Assembly (NCBI RefSeq): GCF_002813325.1
Contig: NZ_PHUG01000001.1
Span: forward strand, 5,394,001 to 5,458,000
Direction of reading: 5' to 3'
DNA from: Janthinobacterium sp. 64
GTDB lineage: Bacteria; Pseudomonadota; Gammaproteobacteria; Burkholderiales; Burkholderiaceae_D
DNA: 64,000 nt
The notes below the pieces were generated by a model. It was not told the DNA's origin. It did no database searches and saw only the letters and a program-made list of their open reading frames with translations. How positions within the stretch are numbered: position 1 is the stretch's first letter; each line of letters opens with the position of its first letter. Position numbers and translations under genes: made by a program. Positions 1-10,722 of the stretch are shown here, one piece after another.

Positions 1-47
<47 letters not shown>

Positions 48-123
48 GAGTTTGCACGAATCAGTCATGATTCACGCATCAAATGTTCACACTTATCGGC
101 TGTTAATATAAAGAACAGCATTT

Positions 124-200
124 GGGGCTGTAGCTCAGCTGGTTAGAGCACCGTGTTGATAACGCGGGGGTCGTTGGTTCGAGTCCAACCAGCCCTACCA
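124..200 (+). tRNA. ileT: tRNA-Ile (GAT anticodon)
   Basis: A 77-base tRNA with an encoded CCA end. The acceptor strands GGGGCTG and CAGCCCT pair with one G-T at the first position. The anticodon loop reads TTGATAA, giving GAT, and the T-loop GTTCGAGTC is present. It lies in the 16S-23S spacer in the usual Ile-Ala order. Confidence 0.98.
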
Positions 201-225
201 GTTTCTGTAGTCTGGAAATACCCTA

Positions 226-301
226 GGGGGATTAGCTCAGCTGGGAGAGCACCTGCTTTGCAAGCAGGGGGTCGTCGGTTCGATCCCGTCATCCTCCACC
301 A
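226..301 (+). tRNA. alaT: tRNA-Ala (TGC anticodon)
   Basis: A 76-base tRNA with an encoded CCA end. The acceptor strands GGGGGAT and ATCCTCC pair, the anticodon loop is TTTGCAA (TGC), and the T-loop is GTTCGATCC. It is the second spacer tRNA, 25 bases after tRNA-Ile. Confidence 0.98.
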
Positions 302-374
302 AAAGTTCAAACGTAAATCAGTGCAGAGAGTGCGCCGGGATTTAGGTTTGGTCTTTTCGAGATCAAGTGCTGTA

Positions 375-386
375 TGTTCTTTAACA
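375..386 (+). promoter_or_regulatory. boxA antitermination element in the 16S-23S spacer
   Basis: TGTTCTTTAACA closely matches the bacterial rRNA boxA consensus (TGCTCTTTAACA). It lies between tRNA-Ala and 23S, where a second boxA normally sits. In the known mechanism it loads NusB/NusE to prevent premature termination across the long 23S gene. Function is assigned by motif and position. Confidence 0.8.
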
Positions 387-388
387 AT

Positions 389-485
389 CTGGAAGAAGTA
401 AAGATTATTTATTGATCGGTTTGCCGTAAAAAGCGAATCGATGGGTAATGATTGTATGTATCAACAAACAAGCAACAACGTTGTA
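389..485 (+). other. 5' half of the pre-23S processing stem
   Basis: Several blocks here are exact reverse complements of blocks at 3451-3509, beyond the 23S 3' end. CTGGAAGAAG (389-398) pairs with 3500-3509, AAAGATT (400-406) with 3492-3498, and GGGTAATGA (443-451) with 3482-3490. ATCAACAAACA (460-470) pairs with 3463-3473 and CAACGTTGTA (476-485) with 3451-3460. The blocks are collinear, so the transcript should form the long interrupted stem that RNase III cleaves to release pre-23S. The pairing is seen in the sequence; processing is by analogy. Confidence 0.8.
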
Positions 486-543
486 CTTTCTTATCCCTGT
501 AGCGCTCTTTGATAGTTTCGATTATCAGAGGCTAACGTTATAG

Positions 544-3419
<2,876 letters not shown>

Positions 3420-3450
3420 ATAACCTTAGCAGGTACAGAGGATAAGACGG

Positions 3451-3509
3451 TACAACGTTGCGTGTTTGTTGATACTACCAGTCATTACCCCAATCTTTGC
3501 TTCTTCCAG
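3451..3509 (+). other. 3' half of the pre-23S processing stem
   Basis: This holds the collinear complements of the blocks at 389-485 and lies between the 23S end and 5S. Together they bring the two ends of pre-23S into one interrupted double helix, the usual RNase III substrate. The pairing is read directly from the sequence. Confidence 0.8.
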
Positions 3510-3555
3510 ATTCAGGCTTTGTCGCTCCATTGAGGACAAATGCCAGTACAAGTTA

Positions 3556-3671
3556 TGCCTGATGACCATAGCAAGTTGGTCCCACCCCTTCCCATCCCGA
3601 ACAGGACCGTGAAACAACTTTGCGCCGATGATAGTGCTGCAACCAGTGTGAAAGTAGGTTATCGTCAGGCT
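3556..3671 (+). rRNA. rrf: 5S ribosomal RNA
   Basis: About 116 bases from TGCCTGATGACC to the pairing end GTTATCGTCAGGCT. The conserved loop sequences CCCATCCCGAAC and GCGCCGATGATAGT are present. It closes the rRNA operon and is followed within ten bases by a terminator. Confidence 0.96.
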
Positions 3672-3680
3672 TGTTATTCG

Positions 3681-3717
3681 AAAAAACCCCCATCGGTGAT
3701 CCGGTGGGGGTTTTTTT
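3681..3717 (+). terminator. rRNA operon terminator
   Basis: A ten-base-pair stem, CCCCCATCGG / CCGGTGGGGG with one T-G pair, has a TGAT loop and is followed by seven Ts. An A-run before the stem extends the pairing. It stands directly after 5S and separates the rRNA operon from the kinase gene. Confidence 0.92.
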
Positions 3718-3779
3718 ACGTCCGCTGGATTGAGCTATGCCAGCGCTTGCCGGGTTTTGAAAGGGATATCTTGTCTGCT

Positions 3780-5078
3780 GTGCATACACTGGAACAATTA
3801 CACACTGGCCAACTGGCCGGCGTGCGCCGCCTGACGCTGTCCTGCGGCTTGACGGACTTTCCCCGTGAGATATTCGACCTGGCCGACAGCCTGGAAATCC
3901 TTGATTTATCGGGCAATGCGCTGTCCTCCCTGCCTGACGATTTTCCTCGCCTGCACAAGCTGCGCATCATTTTTTGCTCGGATAATCTGTTCACCACCTT
4001 GCCGGCCGTGCTCGGTTCTTGTCCTGCGCTGGAAATGATTGGTTTCAAGGCGAACCGGATCGACCATGTGCCAGCCGCAGCCTTGCCGCCCAGGCTGCGC
4101 TGGCTGACCCTGACCGACAATGCCATCGAAGTCTTGCCGGATGAGCTGGGCAAGTGCGGTGCATTGCAAAAACTTATGCTGGCGGGAAATTGCCTGGCCA
4201 GCTTGCCCGCCTCCCTGGCCAATTGCCGCCGACTGGAGCTGGTGCGCATTGCTGCCAACCGTTTCACGGCGCTGCCCGATTGCCTGCTGTCTTTGCCGCG
4301 CCTGAGCTGGCTTGCGTACGCGGGTAACCCGTTTACGCAAGTGCGCGAACTGGCAGCCCTGAGCGATGCCGGCACGGCAGGTGTGGCCTGGCCCCGCCTG
4401 GCATTGGCGCAGCAGCTGGGCGAGGGCGCATCGGGCGTGATATACCGTGCCCGCCTCGATGGCGCAGATCATGTCGCCGTCAAAGTATTCAAGGGGGCGA
4501 TGACCAGCGACGGCTTGCCACGCAGCGAAATGGCCGCCGGTGTCGGCGCGGGTGCGCACGCGGGCCTGATTCCCATCCTTGGGACGCTCGATGGGCATCC
4601 GCAAGGGGCGATGGGTCTGGTCATGCCGCTCATCGATGCTGCCTTCCGCAACCTGGCCGGTCCGCCCAGCCTGGCGTCATGCACGCGCGATGTGTATGCC
4701 GATGGCGTGCGCTTTGACCCAGCGCAAGCGCTGGCCATTGCCCATGGCATCGCCTCGGCTGTGTGCCAGCTGCATGCGCGCGGCATCGTGCACGGCGACC
4801 TGTATGCGCACAATATCCTGCATGCGGATGGCGGCGCCTGCCTGCTGGGCGACTTTGGCGCGGCGTCCATGTTTGCGCCCGGCTCGCCGCAAGGGGAGGT
4901 GCTGCAGGGTATAGAGGCGCGCGCCTTTGGCGTGCTGCTGGGCGAGCTGATCGCGCATTGCGCGACGCCCTTGCCCGGCCTGCAAGCCATGATGGATGCT
5001 TGCCTGCAAGAAGAAGTGCAGCGGCGGCCACAGTTCGACGTGATCGAACAGGGATTGCGGGATATGCTTCGCGCATAA
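3780..5078 (+). CDS. Leucine-rich-repeat protein kinase
   Basis: Predicted cytosolic 432-residue protein with an LRR array (about residues 15-190) fused to a protein-kinase-like domain (about 208-432). The repeats follow the LxxLxLxxNxLxxLP pattern. The kinase part shows a glycine-rich loop LGEGASGV (213-220), an AVK lysine at 235, HGDLYAHN in place of the catalytic HRDxxxxN (H338, D340, N345), and DFG (358-360). The key residues are present, so it is probably an active Ser/Thr-type kinase with the LRRs binding a partner; substrate unknown. The frame is open back into 5S, so the start must lie after the rRNA terminator. I chose GTG 3780. TTG 3771 is the alternative and has AAAGGGA upstream at good spacing. 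It is a single-gene unit between two terminators. Confidence 0.88.
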   Translation: MHTLEQLHTGQLAGVRRLTLSCGLTDFPREIFDLADSLEILDLSGNALSSLPDDFPRLHKLRIIFCSDNLFTTLPAVLGSCPALEMIGFKANRIDHVPAAALPPRLRWLTLTDNAIEVLPDELGKCGALQKLMLAGNCLASLPASLANCRRLELVRIAANRFTALPDCLLSLPRLSWLAYAGNPFTQVRELAALSDAGTAGVAWPRLALAQQLGEGASGVIYRARLDGADHVAVKVFKGAMTSDGLPRSEMAAGVGAGAHAGLIPILGTLDGHPQGAMGLVMPLIDAAFRNLAGPPSLASCTRDVYADGVRFDPAQALAIAHGIASAVCQLHARGIVHGDLYAHNILHADGGACLLGDFGAASMFAPGSPQGEVLQGIEARAFGVLLGELIAHCATPLPGLQAMMDACLQEEVQRRPQFDVIEQGLRDMLRA

Positions 5079-5112
5079 AAAATGGCGCAGCCTTCGCAGG
5101 CTGCGCCATTTT
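5079..5112. terminator. Bidirectional terminator between convergent genes
   Basis: A 14-base-pair perfect stem AAAATGGCGCAGCC / GGCTGCGCCATTTT with loop TTCGCA. It begins immediately after the kinase stop codon and ends 19 bases before the stop of the convergent flavoprotein gene. A or T runs flank both sides, so it can act in either direction. Confidence 0.9.
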
Positions 5113-5131
5113 CAGTTCAGGCTGAGGATAT

Positions 5132-6391
5132 TCAGCCCTGGACTGCTTTTTCCGGCAGGGCGATCTGGTTGTCGACGCTGAACTGGTAATCCTTGAAGAC
5201 GTGTTCGGCCGTCAGGATCTGGTATTCGCCGTTGTCGAGCTTGTGCGTGGTGTCCTTCAGGCGATACGTGTAATGGCCGCAGGTCCAGCAGTTGAAGTTG
5301 CGCATGTGCGTGCACAGGCAGGTCTTGTCCATCACGACGACGGTTTTTTGTTCCGGATGGGCCGCGACTTCGCGGTTGTACGAGTTGATGTACGCGCAGT
5401 TGCCCGTCGCATCGAGCAGATAGCCATACGATTCGCAGCCTGGACGGATGCCGGCGCCGATGGCGGGCGTGTTTTTCAGCATGCGCATCGGGTAGCCTGT
5501 CGGCGAGACACCATTGACGATGATGTCTTCTTCCGAGGCCTTGTAGTATTCCTGCTTGACCTTGTTTGGCAAGCCGCATTCCTCGGTGACGGTGAAGCGC
5601 GTCGCCACTTGCACGCCAGCTGCGCCCGCTTCCAGGAAGGAGACGGCATCGCTGCCCGTGAAGATGCCGCCGGCGGCGATCAGCGGGATGTCCAGCTGTT
5701 CCGTTTTCAGATAGGCCAGCAGTTCCGCGGTGATCGTGTGCAGGTCGTAATTGGCCCAGTCCATGCCGAAACCCAGGTGGCCGCCGGCCAATGGTCCCTC
5801 GACGATGATGAAGTCGGGCAGGCGGTCCAGCTTGGCGTTCTTGCGCAGGAAAATCTGCAGGGCGCGCACGGACGAGACGATGATGCCCAGCTTGGCATCG
5901 CGGAAGCGTGGATGGTCGGCCATCAGGGCGAACGAGCCGAAGTGCAGGCCGGCCGACAGGGTGATGCCGTCGATACCCGCGTCCAGCGCCGCATTCAGGC
6001 GCACGCGCAAGGTTTCGCGCGGGCCATTCATGGTCAGCTTTTCCATGCAATTGACGAAGATCAAACCATCGCCTTTTTTGGCTTCCATGGTGCGGCCGAT
6101 ATGCAGGCGCTGCGCTTCGGCCAGGCGGCCCAGGTCGAACTGCACTACGGCCTTGTCGCTATTATTAATGTTGAACTTGTACAGTTTCGTCTTGTCTTTG
6201 ACGAAGGTGGTGTCGAAACGGCGATCCGACACATCTTCCACCATGGCATCGGAGATATGCCCGATACCGTTCAGCCGGGCCGCTTCCAGGGCCAGCTCCG
6301 ACGTGGAAATATCCACACCCATTCCGCCTATCATGATGGGCACATATTCTTTTTTGCCAAATCGCAGGCGGAAATCATCAACACGTTTCAT
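5132..6391 (-). CDS. Nitronate monooxygenase-like flavoprotein with cysteine-rich C-terminus
   Basis: 419 residues with a TIM-barrel flavin oxidoreductase fold of the nitronate monooxygenase / 2-nitropropane dioxygenase family. Supporting segments are PIMIGGMGVD near the N-terminus, GLHFGSFALM, the phosphate-binding stretch EGPLAGGHLGFG, and IPLIAAGGIFTGSDA. The family uses FMN to oxidise nitronates, although many members have other roles. The C-terminal part (about 350-375) carries CLCTHMRNFNCWTCGH, four cysteines plus histidines, which is not part of the core barrel and looks metal-binding. It stands alone on its strand, converging on the kinase gene. The exact substrate cannot be told. Confidence 0.85.
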   Translation of the reverse strand: MKRVDDFRLRFGKKEYVPIMIGGMGVDISTSELALEAARLNGIGHISDAMVEDVSDRRFDTTFVKDKTKLYKFNINNSDKAVVQFDLGRLAEAQRLHIGRTMEAKKGDGLIFVNCMEKLTMNGPRETLRVRLNAALDAGIDGITLSAGLHFGSFALMADHPRFRDAKLGIIVSSVRALQIFLRKNAKLDRLPDFIIVEGPLAGGHLGFGMDWANYDLHTITAELLAYLKTEQLDIPLIAAGGIFTGSDAVSFLEAGAAGVQVATRFTVTEECGLPNKVKQEYYKASEEDIIVNGVSPTGYPMRMLKNTPAIGAGIRPGCESYGYLLDATGNCAYINSYNREVAAHPEQKTVVVMDKTCLCTHMRNFNCWTCGHYTYRLKDTTHKLDNGEYQILTAEHVFKDYQFSVDNQIALPEKAVQG

Positions 6392-6574
6392 TGCTATCCT
6401 TAGACTACCGTGGTTATCACTGAGCCAGATGTACGGTCAAACCCGCAGCCGGTCGGGCGCGCGGGCGCATGTAGCTGTGCGCAGCTTCAATTCTACCCCA
6501 AGCGGGCAGGCTCTCCGGGGCGGCTTGCCAGCATGCTGCTGCAAGCGCGGGCCGGATCGCGTGCCGCATCGAAA

Positions 6575-7060
6575 TTAATCGCGGAAATTGTTAAATTCCA
6601 GCGGCATGTCGGGCACGTCCTTGCGCAGCATGGCCATGGCCGCCTGCAGGTCGTCGCGCTTGGCGCCCGTGACGCGCACGGCTTCACCCTGGATGCTCGC
6701 TTGTACCTTCATCTTGCTGTCCTTGATGACGCGCACGATTTTCTTGGCATCATCCGATTCGATGCCATTCTTGATCTTGATGATCTGCTTGACCTTGTCG
6801 CCGCCGATCTTCTTGATGTCGCCTTCGTCGAGGAAGCGCACATCGACCTTGCGTTTGGTCAATTTGTTCGTCAGTACGTCGCGCACCTGGCTGAGCTGGA
6901 ATTCCGAGTCCGCAAACGCGGTCAATTCGTTTTCCTTGTGTTCGACGCGGGCGTCGCTGCCCTTGAAGTCGAAGCGCGTCGTGATTTCCTTGTTGGATTG
7001 CTCGACGGCATTCTTGACTTCGATCATATCGGCTTCGGAGACTACATCAAATGACGGCAT
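6575..7060 (-). CDS. yajQ: YajQ-family nucleotide/c-di-GMP-binding protein
   Basis: 161 residues, the usual length of YajQ (UPF0234). It begins [21 protein letters not shown], contains [10 protein letters not shown] and ends PLEFNNFRD, all family hallmarks. YajQ proteins have two similar alpha/beta domains; in Xanthomonas a relative binds cyclic di-GMP and acts with a LysR-type regulator. Here it is a single-gene unit divergent from murB. The presence of the c-di-GMP-producing Wsp system nearby is suggestive but is not evidence of a link. Confidence 0.95.
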   Translation of the reverse strand: MPSFDVVSEADMIEVKNAVEQSNKEITTRFDFKGSDARVEHKENELTAFADSEFQLSQVRDVLTNKLTKRKVDVRFLDEGDIKKIGGDKVKQIIKIKNGIESDDAKKIVRVIKDSKMKVQASIQGEAVRVTGAKRDDLQAAMAMLRKDVPDMPLEFNNFRD

Positions 7061-7218
7061 GGTCTGTTCCTTTTCTTGTTAAAGCGAGCGCACGCTCGGT
7101 GCGCTGGGCCTTGGCGGCTGATTCCGCGCCATGGGACGGCCCTGTTAAAGATGCGACATTTTAACGGACAACGGGCAAGTCGCCCTTGTCCTGAGGTGGT
7201 TTTTTGTCGCTTTCGCTC

Positions 7219-7224
7219 TATAAT
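7219..7224 (+). promoter_or_regulatory. Candidate -10 element for murB
   Basis: TATAAT, a perfect -10 hexamer, lies 21 bases before the murB start codon. No good -35 is found at 16-18 bases. The predicted transcript would have a leader of about 15 bases with no Shine-Dalgarno sequence, so murB may be translated from a near-leaderless message. Confidence 0.45.
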
Positions 7225-7245
7225 CGAGCAAAATTCCCCTATCCC

Positions 7246-8274
7246 ATGCATCCAGAGCTCACCATCGAACACAATTACTCCCTCCAGCGCCTGAATACCT
7301 TCGGCATTACGGCCAATGCGGCCGCCTACGTACGCATCACGTCGCAAGCCCAATTGCAGGCCGCGCTGCAAGATCCCGCCTTGTCCGCCATGCCGCGCCT
7401 GATTCTGGGCGGCGGCAGCAACATCGTGCTCACGGGCGACTTTCCCGGCGCCGTGCTGCACATGGCCACGCGCGGCATGCGCCTGGCGCAGGCGGACTTC
7501 GAGACGATACTCGTCACGGCCGCGGCTGGTGAAAACTGGCACGATTTCGTCCAGTGGACCCTGGCGCAAGGCGTGGGTGGGCTGGAAAACCTGTCCTTGA
7601 TTCCCGGCACGGTGGGAGCGGCGCCTATCCAGAATATCGGCGCGTATGGCGTGGAAATCAAGGACTATCTGCATAGCGTGAGCGTCATGCATAGCGCCAG
7701 CGGCATCGTCTTTGACATGGACCGCGACGCTTGCCGCTTCGCCTACCGCGACAGCATCTTCAAGCAGGCGGACGGACGCGAGCTGATCGTGCTGGAAGTC
7801 ACGTTTGCCTTGCCGGCCGAGTGGCAGCCGAACTTGCGCTATGCGGAACTGGCGCAGGCCGTGGCCGAGCGCAATCTTGCCGAGCCGACGCCGCAACAGG
7901 TGGCCGACACGGTGATGGCGATACGCCGGCGTAAATTGCCGGACCCGGCCGTGATCGGCAATGCGGGCAGCTTCTTCAAGAATCCCGTGGTGTCGAAGGA
8001 GCAATGCCTTGCCTTGCTGGAACGTTTTCCTGCCTTGGTGCACCACGCGCAAGCCGATGGCACGGAAAAACTGGCGGCCGGCTGGCTGATCGATCAGTGT
8101 GGCTGGAAGGGGAAAAACCTCGGGCCCGCGGGAGTGTATCCCAAGCAGGCGCTGGTTCTGGTGAATAATGGCGGCGCTCGTGGCGCGGACATTACCCGGC
8201 TGGCGGCAGCGATACAGGATGATGTAGAGGCGAAATATGGCGTGCGCCTGTCGCCCGAGCCTGTGTTTGTCTAA
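7246..8274 (+). CDS. murB: UDP-N-acetylenolpyruvoylglucosamine reductase
   Basis: 342-residue cytosolic FAD enzyme that reduces UDP-GlcNAc-enolpyruvate to UDP-MurNAc in peptidoglycan synthesis. The FAD domain shows LGGGSNIVLTGDFPG and the loop SLIPGTVGAAPIQNIGAYG. The catalytic serine lies in GNAGSFFKNP and the catalytic glutamate in the C-terminal LSPEPVFV. Length and insertions fit type I MurB, as in E. coli. ATG 7246 (MHPELTIEHNYSL) was chosen because the upstream extension overlaps the promoter and is not conserved-looking. It ends base-to-base against the convergent ppnP. Confidence 0.97.
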   Translation: MHPELTIEHNYSLQRLNTFGITANAAAYVRITSQAQLQAALQDPALSAMPRLILGGGSNIVLTGDFPGAVLHMATRGMRLAQADFETILVTAAAGENWHDFVQWTLAQGVGGLENLSLIPGTVGAAPIQNIGAYGVEIKDYLHSVSVMHSASGIVFDMDRDACRFAYRDSIFKQADGRELIVLEVTFALPAEWQPNLRYAELAQAVAERNLAEPTPQQVADTVMAIRRRKLPDPAVIGNAGSFFKNPVVSKEQCLALLERFPALVHHAQADGTEKLAAGWLIDQCGWKGKNLGPAGVYPKQALVLVNNGGARGADITRLAAAIQDDVEAKYGVRLSPEPVFV

Positions 8275-8589
8275 TCAACCGAAGTGGCAGACGTAATCGA
8301 CGGTCTCGACGGTTTCAATGTCAAAATAGCTATTGCCCGGGATACTGAATTGCGTGCCCGCGGCATAGCTGTTCCACTCGCTTGCATCGGCCAAGCGGAC
8401 CTTGCACAGGCCGCCGACGATTTCCATGATTTCCGGCGCGCCCGTATTGAAACGCAGCGATGACGCGAAAATCACGCCCACGCTTTTCTTCGTGCCATCG
8501 GCCAGGATGACGTTGTGCGAGACGCACTTGCCGTCAAAGTAGATATTCGACTTCTTGACGACGCTGACATTGTCCAGTTGTGTGCTCAT
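8275..8589 (-). CDS. ppnP: Pyrimidine/purine nucleoside phosphorylase PpnP
   Basis: 104 residues, a small single-domain cupin of the YaiE/DUF1255 family. E. coli PpnP phosphorolyses many nucleosides to base plus ribose-1-phosphate. Family segments seen are KKSNIYFDGKCVSHNV, TGAPEIMEIVGG, the G-rich turn GTQFSIPGNSYFDI, and the C-terminal YVCHFG. It lies just downstream of the wsp operon on the same strand, 25 bases after the wspR stop, so it may receive wsp read-through. No functional link is known. Confidence 0.93.
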   Translation of the reverse strand: MSTQLDNVSVVKKSNIYFDGKCVSHNVILADGTKKSVGVIFASSLRFNTGAPEIMEIVGGLCKVRLADASEWNSYAAGTQFSIPGNSYFDIETVETVDYVCHFG

Positions 8590-8614
8590 GCTTCACTTTC
8601 CTTGCTGTTAAAAA

Positions 8615-9640
8615 TCAGTTTTCGACGTCATCGGCGCTCAGCACGCTGTTGCGTCCGCCGCGCTTGGCCGCGTACAGGGCCTGGTCGGCGCGGTTGATCA
8701 ATTGCTCGACCGTCGAGTCCGGGGACGGCACGATGGTGGCCACGCCGATCGAGATGGTGACGATGCCCGTGCTTGTTGCCGGGTTCTCGATCTGCAAGCC
8801 CTCCAGGTGACGCCGGCACGCTTCGGCGATCAGCAAGGCCCCTGCGGCCTGCGTTTCGGGCAGGATCAGGGCGAATTCCTCGCCGCCATAGCGGGCTGCC
8901 AGGTCGGCCGGGCGTTTCAGATGTTCCGTCAGCACGGCGGCCACTTTTTTCAGGCCCAGATCGCCGGCCAGGTGGCCGAAGTGATCGTTATAGCTTTTAA
9001 AATGGTCGATATCGCAAAACAGCAAGCTCAGCGGCGCCTTGTCGCGCTGGCCCCGCTGCCATTCGAATTGCAAGGTTTCATCGAAACGGCGGCGGTTGGC
9101 GATGCCCGTCAAGCCATCGAGGGCGGCGAGTTTCTGTAATTCAATATTCGCATCGGCCAGGTTTTTTTGGCTTTCGCGTAGGAAACGAAATGCCTGGTCG
9201 CGCTGCAGGCGGCTGATGTGCGCGTTGGAATGGTAGCGTATGCGCGCCAGCAATTCCAGGCGGTCGGGCAGTTTCACCACGTAGTCATTGGCGCCGACGG
9301 CAAAGCTGTGGGCCTTCAGTTTCGGGTCATCCTTGGCCGACAGCACGATCACCGGCACATGTGCCAGCGCCGTGTTTTCGCGGTACAGCTGGATCAGCGC
9401 GAAGCCGTCGATGCCCGGCAGCACCAGGTCTTGCAGGATGACGGTCGGTTGCAAGCGCAGCGCCGTGTCCAGCGCCTGCGTGGCGTCGGTCACATAATGA
9501 AACTCGATATCCTGCTGGTCGCTCAGCATGCGCCGGATTGCCTCAGCAATGATCAACTGGTCGTCCACCAGCAGCACGCTGACCTTGAATTCGGTCAATG
9601 CGGGCTCATGCAGGGTGATACTGGAGGAAAATTCTGGCAT
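8615..9640 (-). CDS. wspR: Diguanylate cyclase response regulator WspR
   Basis: 341 residues: receiver domain (about 18-135, phospho-acceptor Asp71 in LQDLVLPG), a helical linker, and a GGDEF-type cyclase domain (about 170-335) with active site GGEEF at 252-256. The inhibitory site RxxD is intact (RPAD, 243-246, five residues before GGEEF), so product inhibition is expected. Phosphorylation by WspE should activate synthesis of cyclic di-GMP. I start at MPEFSSS (9640), ten bases after the wspF stop, rather than the 13-residue extension overlapping wspF. It is the last gene of the complete wsp operon. Confidence 0.95.
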   Translation of the reverse strand: MPEFSSSITLHEPALTEFKVSVLLVDDQLIIAEAIRRMLSDQQDIEFHYVTDATQALDTALRLQPTVILQDLVLPGIDGFALIQLYRENTALAHVPVIVLSAKDDPKLKAHSFAVGANDYVVKLPDRLELLARIRYHSNAHISRLQRDQAFRFLRESQKNLADANIELQKLAALDGLTGIANRRRFDETLQFEWQRGQRDKAPLSLLFCDIDHFKSYNDHFGHLAGDLGLKKVAAVLTEHLKRPADLAARYGGEEFALILPETQAAGALLIAEACRRHLEGLQIENPATSTGIVTISIGVATIVPSPDSTVEQLINRADQALYAAKRGGRNSVLSADDVEN

Positions 9641-9650
9641 TGCATTCTTT

Positions 9651-10700
9651 TCAGATGTTAGGGGAGGACTCCCAACCATTGTTGAGTTTTGCGCCCAGGC
9701 GGTTGCGCACGCTGGCGCCTATTCTATCCAATGGCAGGATTTGCTGCGCTGCATCGAGTTCGGCTGCCGCGCGCGGCATGCCATACACGGCACTGCTGGC
9801 CTGGTCTTGCGCTATCGTCGTCTTGCCCGCGCGGCGCATGGCCAGCAAGCCGTCGCCGCCATCGCGACCCATGCCTGTCAGCAACACGCCGATGGCATCG
9901 CCGCGCCAGTGCTGTGCCACGCAATGAAAGAAAACATCGACGGAAGGACGGTAAACATAGTCGCGTGGTGCCGCATCGTAACCCAAACGATAATTTTGAT
10001 CTAGCAGCAGGTGATCATTGGTCTTGGCGACCAGCACGCTGCCTGCCACCAGTTCGTCGCCCTCGGCAATCACGCGCACCGGCATGTCCAATTGATCGTC
10101 CAGCCATTTGGCGAAGTGCGAGGCAAAGGTTTCATCGATATGTTGCACCACCACGATGGCGCAGCCGGGCGGCGCCGTCCAGCCGGACAGCACCTTGGCC
10201 ACGGCCGACGGCCCGCCCGTCGAGGCGCCGATGGCCACCAGCGTGGTGACCTGGCCGTCGCCGCGCTCGCCGTTGGCTTGCACCTGGCGCGGCAGCGGCG
10301 CTTCGGCGCTGTGGCGTATCAGCTTGCCGATGGTCTTGATCTTGGCCAGCAGTTCGCTGTCGCCGCCCACCTCTCCCTGCAGCACGGGCGTGGCCGTGAC
10401 GTCGAGCGCGCCGGCGCCCAGCGCGCGGAACACCTGGTTGACATTGTCCTGCGGGCGTCCCGTGACCACCAGGATGGCGCACGGGCTTTGCTCCATGATC
10501 AGGCGCGTCGCTTCCACGCCATCCATCTCCGGCATGTTCAGGTCCATCAGGATCAGGTCGGGACGGTTGCCCTCGCACATGCGCACGGCCTCCAGACCCG
10601 TGCGGGCGATCCACAGCACCTGGTGCTCCTGCGTGCTGGCCACTACCCGGCGCAGGGCCTCGGCGGCCATGGCGACATCGTTGACAATGGCAATTTTCAT
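9651..10700 (-). CDS. wspF: Protein-glutamate methylesterase WspF (CheB family)
   Basis: 349 residues: N-terminal receiver domain (Asp53 in LILMDLNMPEMDG) and C-terminal CheB methylesterase (about 150-345). The catalytic triad is visible as Ser160 (GASTGGPS), His187 (VVVQHIDE) and Asp280 (GMGRDGGDG). In the Wsp system it removes methyl groups from the WspA receptor and resets signalling; loss in Pseudomonas gives constant c-di-GMP production. The start is ATG 10700 (MKIAIVND), 22 bases after the wspE stop. The longer frame overlaps wspE and is unlikely. Confidence 0.95.
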   Translation of the reverse strand: MKIAIVNDVAMAAEALRRVVASTQEHQVLWIARTGLEAVRMCEGNRPDLILMDLNMPEMDGVEATRLIMEQSPCAILVVTGRPQDNVNQVFRALGAGALDVTATPVLQGEVGGDSELLAKIKTIGKLIRHSAEAPLPRQVQANGERGDGQVTTLVAIGASTGGPSAVAKVLSGWTAPPGCAIVVVQHIDETFASHFAKWLDDQLDMPVRVIAEGDELVAGSVLVAKTNDHLLLDQNYRLGYDAAPRDYVYRPSVDVFFHCVAQHWRGDAIGVLLTGMGRDGGDGLLAMRRAGKTTIAQDQASSAVYGMPRAAAELDAAQQILPLDRIGASVRNRLGAKLNNGWESSPNI

Positions 10701-10722
10701 GAAGTACAACTCGTAGTACACA

